Assembly (NCBI GenBank): GCA_001940645.1
Contig: MDVS01000009.1
Coordinates: 1 to 16,299, forward strand
Reading direction: 5' to 3'
Length of the DNA stretch: 16,299 bases
Origin: Candidatus Heimdallarchaeota archaeon LC_3
GTDB lineage: Archaea; Asgardarchaeota; Heimdallarchaeia; Hodarchaeales; LC-3
Below, piece by piece: positions 14,233 through 16,299 of this stretch. The notes beneath the pieces were generated by a model. The model was not told the DNA's origin, ran no database searches, and saw nothing but the letters and a program-made list of their open reading frames with translations. Position 1 is the first letter of the stretch. Each line of letters begins with the position of its first letter. The position numbers and the translations under genes are program-made.

Positions 14233-14958
14233 ATGAATACAAACGAAACAATTTCTATACTTTTCGATTTTGATGGTACTCTGGTAGATACCATGAAGGT
14301 TATAGAAATGGTTGTGAAAAATGGAATGGAGAGATTAGGGAGCAAATTAGATGAAAAAAAGATGATGGAACTAATAACTAGTTTAGAGCTTTCGGACAAT
14401 AAGGTTTTGAAGAATACTCCAAAAGGTGGTAAATTAATCTATTTCAAGCTGTTTCATTATCTTGGTCGGTTTCTTGGATTATCTAAGATCAAATCCTTTC
14501 TTTTCATGTTGTATTGTCTAGTCAATGTTCCTAAAAATTATAAATATGCTAAACCGTTTGAAGGAGTGTCTGATATGATACACAAACTCCAAAGTAAGGG
14601 TGTTTTAATGGGTATAGTAACCAGTGCAAGAAAAAAAGATATTGATAAACTCTTTAAAGAATATCTCTCTAATTTTAGTGTGATAGTAACAAGAGAGATG
14701 GTTTCTCATATAAAACCTTCTCCGGAAGGTATTTTAAAAGCAATGGAAGTATTAAATTCAAATCCTAAAAAAACTGTTTATATAGGTGATTTTCCTCATG
14801 ATATTATGGCCGCAAAGAATGCCGGAATTAATAGTATAGCTGTACTCACTGGATCAGTCACAGATATTATATTAGAGAAAGAAAATCCAATGAAAATATG
14901 TACAAATGCAGTAGAGGCAGTTGAATGGTATTTAAAATCAGATTATGAATGTGATTAA
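14233..14958 (+). CDS. HAD-superfamily hydrolase (phosphoglycolate phosphatase-like)
   Basis: The 241-residue protein has all four HAD motifs: FDFDGTLVD (nucleophile D12, general acid/base D14), GIVTSARKK (motif II, T130/S131), K161 in HIKPSPEG (motif III) and IGDFPHDIMAAKNAG (D186, D190; motif IV). A helical C1-type cap lies between motifs I and II (about 20-105). This layout is that of Gph/PGMB-like phosphatases, which release phosphate from small phosphorylated metabolites through an aspartyl-phosphate and Mg2+. The specific substrate cannot be assigned. The cap contains a basic hydrophobic stretch (KIKSFLFMLYCLVNVPKNYKY), a little longer than usual. It stands alone on its strand. A TAAATTTTTA element at about 14201-14210 is near the correct distance for a leaderless start at the ATG. 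Confidence 0.85.
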   Translation: MNTNETISILFDFDGTLVDTMKVIEMVVKNGMERLGSKLDEKKMMELITSLELSDNKVLKNTPKGGKLIYFKLFHYLGRFLGLSKIKSFLFMLYCLVNVPKNYKYAKPFEGVSDMIHKLQSKGVLMGIVTSARKKDIDKLFKEYLSNFSVIVTREMVSHIKPSPEGILKAMEVLNSNPKKTVYIGDFPHDIMAAKNAGINSIAVLTGSVTDIILEKENPMKICTNAVEAVEWYLKSDYECD

Positions 14959-15130
14959 AAAATAAGTAATAATTTTTCAAAATCTACTAGTAAATTTAAC
15001 AGAAATTATGAATGATTAGGTTGATGATTTAGAAAAAAATCACCTTATCACAGCAACCAGACAGAATATTGATAATAAAGAAATAAGGAAATTTATTTCA
15101 ATAAAAGATAAATAAATAGGAAATTACCAG

Positions 15131-15256
15131 TTACTCCATGAATTTGCCGTAAGCGCAGTTTTCTTTCAACATTTTGTTCCCTCTCTTTTTATCCCTGTTT
15201 TCTAACTCTATTAACACATTTTTTACATTATCTGGGTAAATATTAAAAGAATCCAT
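15131..15256 (-). CDS. Possible small protein of 41 residues
   Basis: From the ATG at 15256 the minus strand reads 41 codons to TAA at 15131-15133. The product begins MDSFNIYPDNVKNVLIELEN and continues with a lysine/arginine-rich RDKKRGNK segment and a short tail with one cysteine. It has no membrane helix or signal peptide and is predicted mostly helical and charged. The residue mix looks like protein rather than random translation of A/T-rich DNA, and base composition is higher in G+C here than in the flanks. A GTGAT element 6 bases before the ATG could pair with the 16S tail. A TATA-like ATTTATTTATT lies about 50 bases upstream. No family recognised. Confidence 0.4.
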   Translation of the reverse strand: MDSFNIYPDNVKNVLIELENRDKKRGNKMLKENCAYGKFME

Positions 15257-15400
15257 TTTAAATCACAAGTATGAACAATAATCAGAATAAGAATTGAATT
15301 AATAATAAATAAATCATTTTTGATAGAATTAACAAATATTTTAATGATATAACTAATAAAATTGATAAGAAAATGAAAGATTATTTATTTTTCATGCCTA

Positions 15401-15408
15401 AATATAAA
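15401..15408 (+). promoter_or_regulatory. TATA box of the helical hypothetical gene
   Basis: AATATAAA is centred near 15404, which predicts a transcript start at about 15430. The GTG at 15420 would then lie outside the transcript, so the ATG at 15444 is the supported start, with a leader of about 14 bases. Confidence 0.55.
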
Positions 15409-15443
15409 GATTTAACAATGTGTTTTTGCAAAAAAAAATTAAC

Positions 15444-16247
15444 ATGTCAGGGAAACCTTACGAACCTTTTGAGTTAGCTAAGAACAACTTAAAAAAAAAG
15501 TCATCTAAGTTCATACAAACACAAGTAAGGCGTGGATTTGATGTTTCAATAGTAACTAGTTACTTTTTAGCAATAGAGAGCTTAGACTTAGAAATTTTCC
15601 AAAAAAAAGTTCATTTAAAGCCTGAAGAAGAAAAAAAGTACAATAAAAACAGAAAAATGTTAATGGAATTGAGAAAACAAATCAGAAATAATAACTTGAA
15701 AAGTAACTTAGGCAATTTTACCATTGGGTTTGTACTTGGAGGATTAATTTCCCTTCTGCGTGAATCAGAAGCAAATATTGAGGAATTCAATGATTATCTT
15801 GAAATTGGCAATAAAATTAGGGAACTTGAAAAAGATTGTGAGAATGAAGAGTTTTTAGCTAAGGTTTTGAAAAAAACTATTGAATCTATTGATGAAATAT
15901 CTTCTTATCTAGAAATGAAATCAGAAACATATTATTCTACGATAAAGGTCATATTTGATGAATTTAAAATCTCAAATGATATTAATAATAATGCAGAAAA
16001 TATTATTATAGATACAATAAAAGAACATCATGATGATCGTGATGGATTTTACCTTTTTTCAAATATTATACAGATTAATCCAATTCTTTATGAGAAATTT
16101 GAAAAATTATGCAGAGAAAATAAATTAGATATTTTATCAATTCACAAGAGTTTTTTAAGTGCACTGAGAAAATATCAACAGGGGATAGAAGATAAGGATG
16201 TTGTTCATCTTGTGGATATGTTCTTAAAAAATCCTATATATTCTTAG
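15444..16247 (+). CDS. Hypothetical helical protein
   Basis: The 267-residue product is lysine- and glutamate-rich and appears almost entirely alpha-helical. A basic N-terminal region (residues 13-31), an acidic/basic helical stretch around 59-87, a short hydrophobic patch FTIGFVLGGLISLL (92-105) and heptad-like charged helices (110-175) are visible. The patch is too short and isolated to call a membrane anchor with confidence. C132 and C223 are the only cysteines; no catalytic or nucleotide-binding motif is apparent. I do not recognise a family. The start was chosen from the TATA position; an in-frame GTG at 15420 would add eight residues. No operon partner lies in the window: the upstream gap is over 450 bases and the next gene is beyond the right edge. 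Confidence 0.7.
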   Translation: MSGKPYEPFELAKNNLKKKSSKFIQTQVRRGFDVSIVTSYFLAIESLDLEIFQKKVHLKPEEEKKYNKNRKMLMELRKQIRNNNLKSNLGNFTIGFVLGGLISLLRESEANIEEFNDYLEIGNKIRELEKDCENEEFLAKVLKKTIESIDEISSYLEMKSETYYSTIKVIFDEFKISNDINNNAENIIIDTIKEHHDDRDGFYLFSNIIQINPILYEKFEKLCRENKLDILSIHKSFLSALRKYQQGIEDKDVVHLVDMFLKNPIYS

Positions 16248-16256
16248 ATCGTTTTG

Positions 16257-16282
16257 AAGACTTAGGCGTTTTTTCAAGTCTT
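16257..16282 (+). terminator. Hairpin after the helical hypothetical gene
   Basis: AAGACTT (16257-16263) and AAGTCTT (16276-16282) form a perfect 7-bp stem around a T-rich 12-base loop, 10 bases after the stop codon. A run of six T lies in the loop. It could act as a terminator for the rightward gene. Alternatively the bases may be the end of a leftward gene entering from the right edge. Confidence 0.35.
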
Positions 16283-16299
16283 AAATTTATAAACGACAA

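Larger units (their letters stand above)
14959..15419. other. Long intergenic region holding one small minus-strand ORF
   Basis: About 460 bases of mostly A/T-rich DNA. Apart from the 41-codon frame at 15131-15256 and the TATA box at 15401-15408, I see no coding frame. A weak 6-bp hairpin with arms TGATTT and AAATCA occurs near 15029-15046. The segment from about 15120 to 15250 is visibly less A/T-rich than its flanks, which supports coding there. Confidence 0.5.

Noticed and set aside
15029..15046. Hairpin with TGATTT/AAATCA arms after the HAD gene
   Set aside because: The 6-bp A/T-rich stem lies 70 bases from the stop codon with no following T-run, which is no more than expected by chance here.
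16234..16299. A 21-residue minus-strand frame rich in K, R and S, open to the right edge and ending in TAG
   Set aside because: It could be the C-terminus of a leftward gene, but 22 codons with no motif, overlapping the end of the rightward gene, are not enough to annotate. The same bases form a hairpin.
1..16299. CRISPR array, tRNA or rRNA gene, insertion sequence
   Set aside because: I saw no regularly spaced repeats, cloverleaf sequences, rRNA-like GC-rich blocks or transposase motifs on either strand.

Overview
This AT-rich window reads as chromosomal DNA of an archaeon. Many genes have a TATA-like box about 25-28 bases ahead of the start codon and no Shine-Dalgarno sequence, which is the archaeal leaderless pattern. 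Where two genes abut, as in the ABC transporter pair, a strong Shine-Dalgarno is present instead. The gene types (zinc-ribbon membrane proteins, a membrane protein ending in a winged helix, PF14595-like thioredoxin, ArsM) would fit an Asgard (Promethearchaeota) genome. That lineage is a guess, because no rRNA or marker gene lies here. No tRNA, rRNA, CRISPR array or insertion sequence was recognised.

Left part (1-4660). A seven-helix membrane protein with a C-terminal winged helix is cut by the left edge. A debris zone follows at about 1400-2000: the N-terminal membrane piece of an HtpX-like M48 protease without its catalytic domain, and on the other strand a frameshifted zinc-ribbon/membrane protein. 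Next come a two-gene minus-strand unit (a membrane protein resembling the carotenoid-biosynthesis/CruF family, then a LigB/MEMO-superfamily protein that lacks two family histidines) and a divergent zinc-ribbon membrane protein.

Middle (4677-6929). A compact minus-strand operon encodes arsenite methyltransferase ArsM, a second SAM-dependent methyltransferase and an ArsR-family repressor. They are separated by 13 and 5 bases. The promoter has a TATA box with a pair of TGGTAYGTAT repeats just upstream, a plausible operator. Divergent from it is a thioredoxin-like protein with an unfamiliar N-terminal domain. It ends 6 bases from the end of a convergent Twitch-type radical SAM protein, whose TATA box sits between the arms of a 9-bp inverted repeat.

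Right part (9005-16299). Next come an MFS transporter, a heterodimeric ABC exporter in two genes 5 bases apart (with the residue pattern expected of one degenerate and one competent ATP site), a HAD-superfamily phosphatase, a 41-codon minus-strand small ORF and an unrecognised helical protein. One possible reading of 4677-10249 is a metalloid methylation, reduction and efflux neighbourhood. Only the ArsM-methyltransferase-ArsR operon is firmly supported; the rest of that link is inference.
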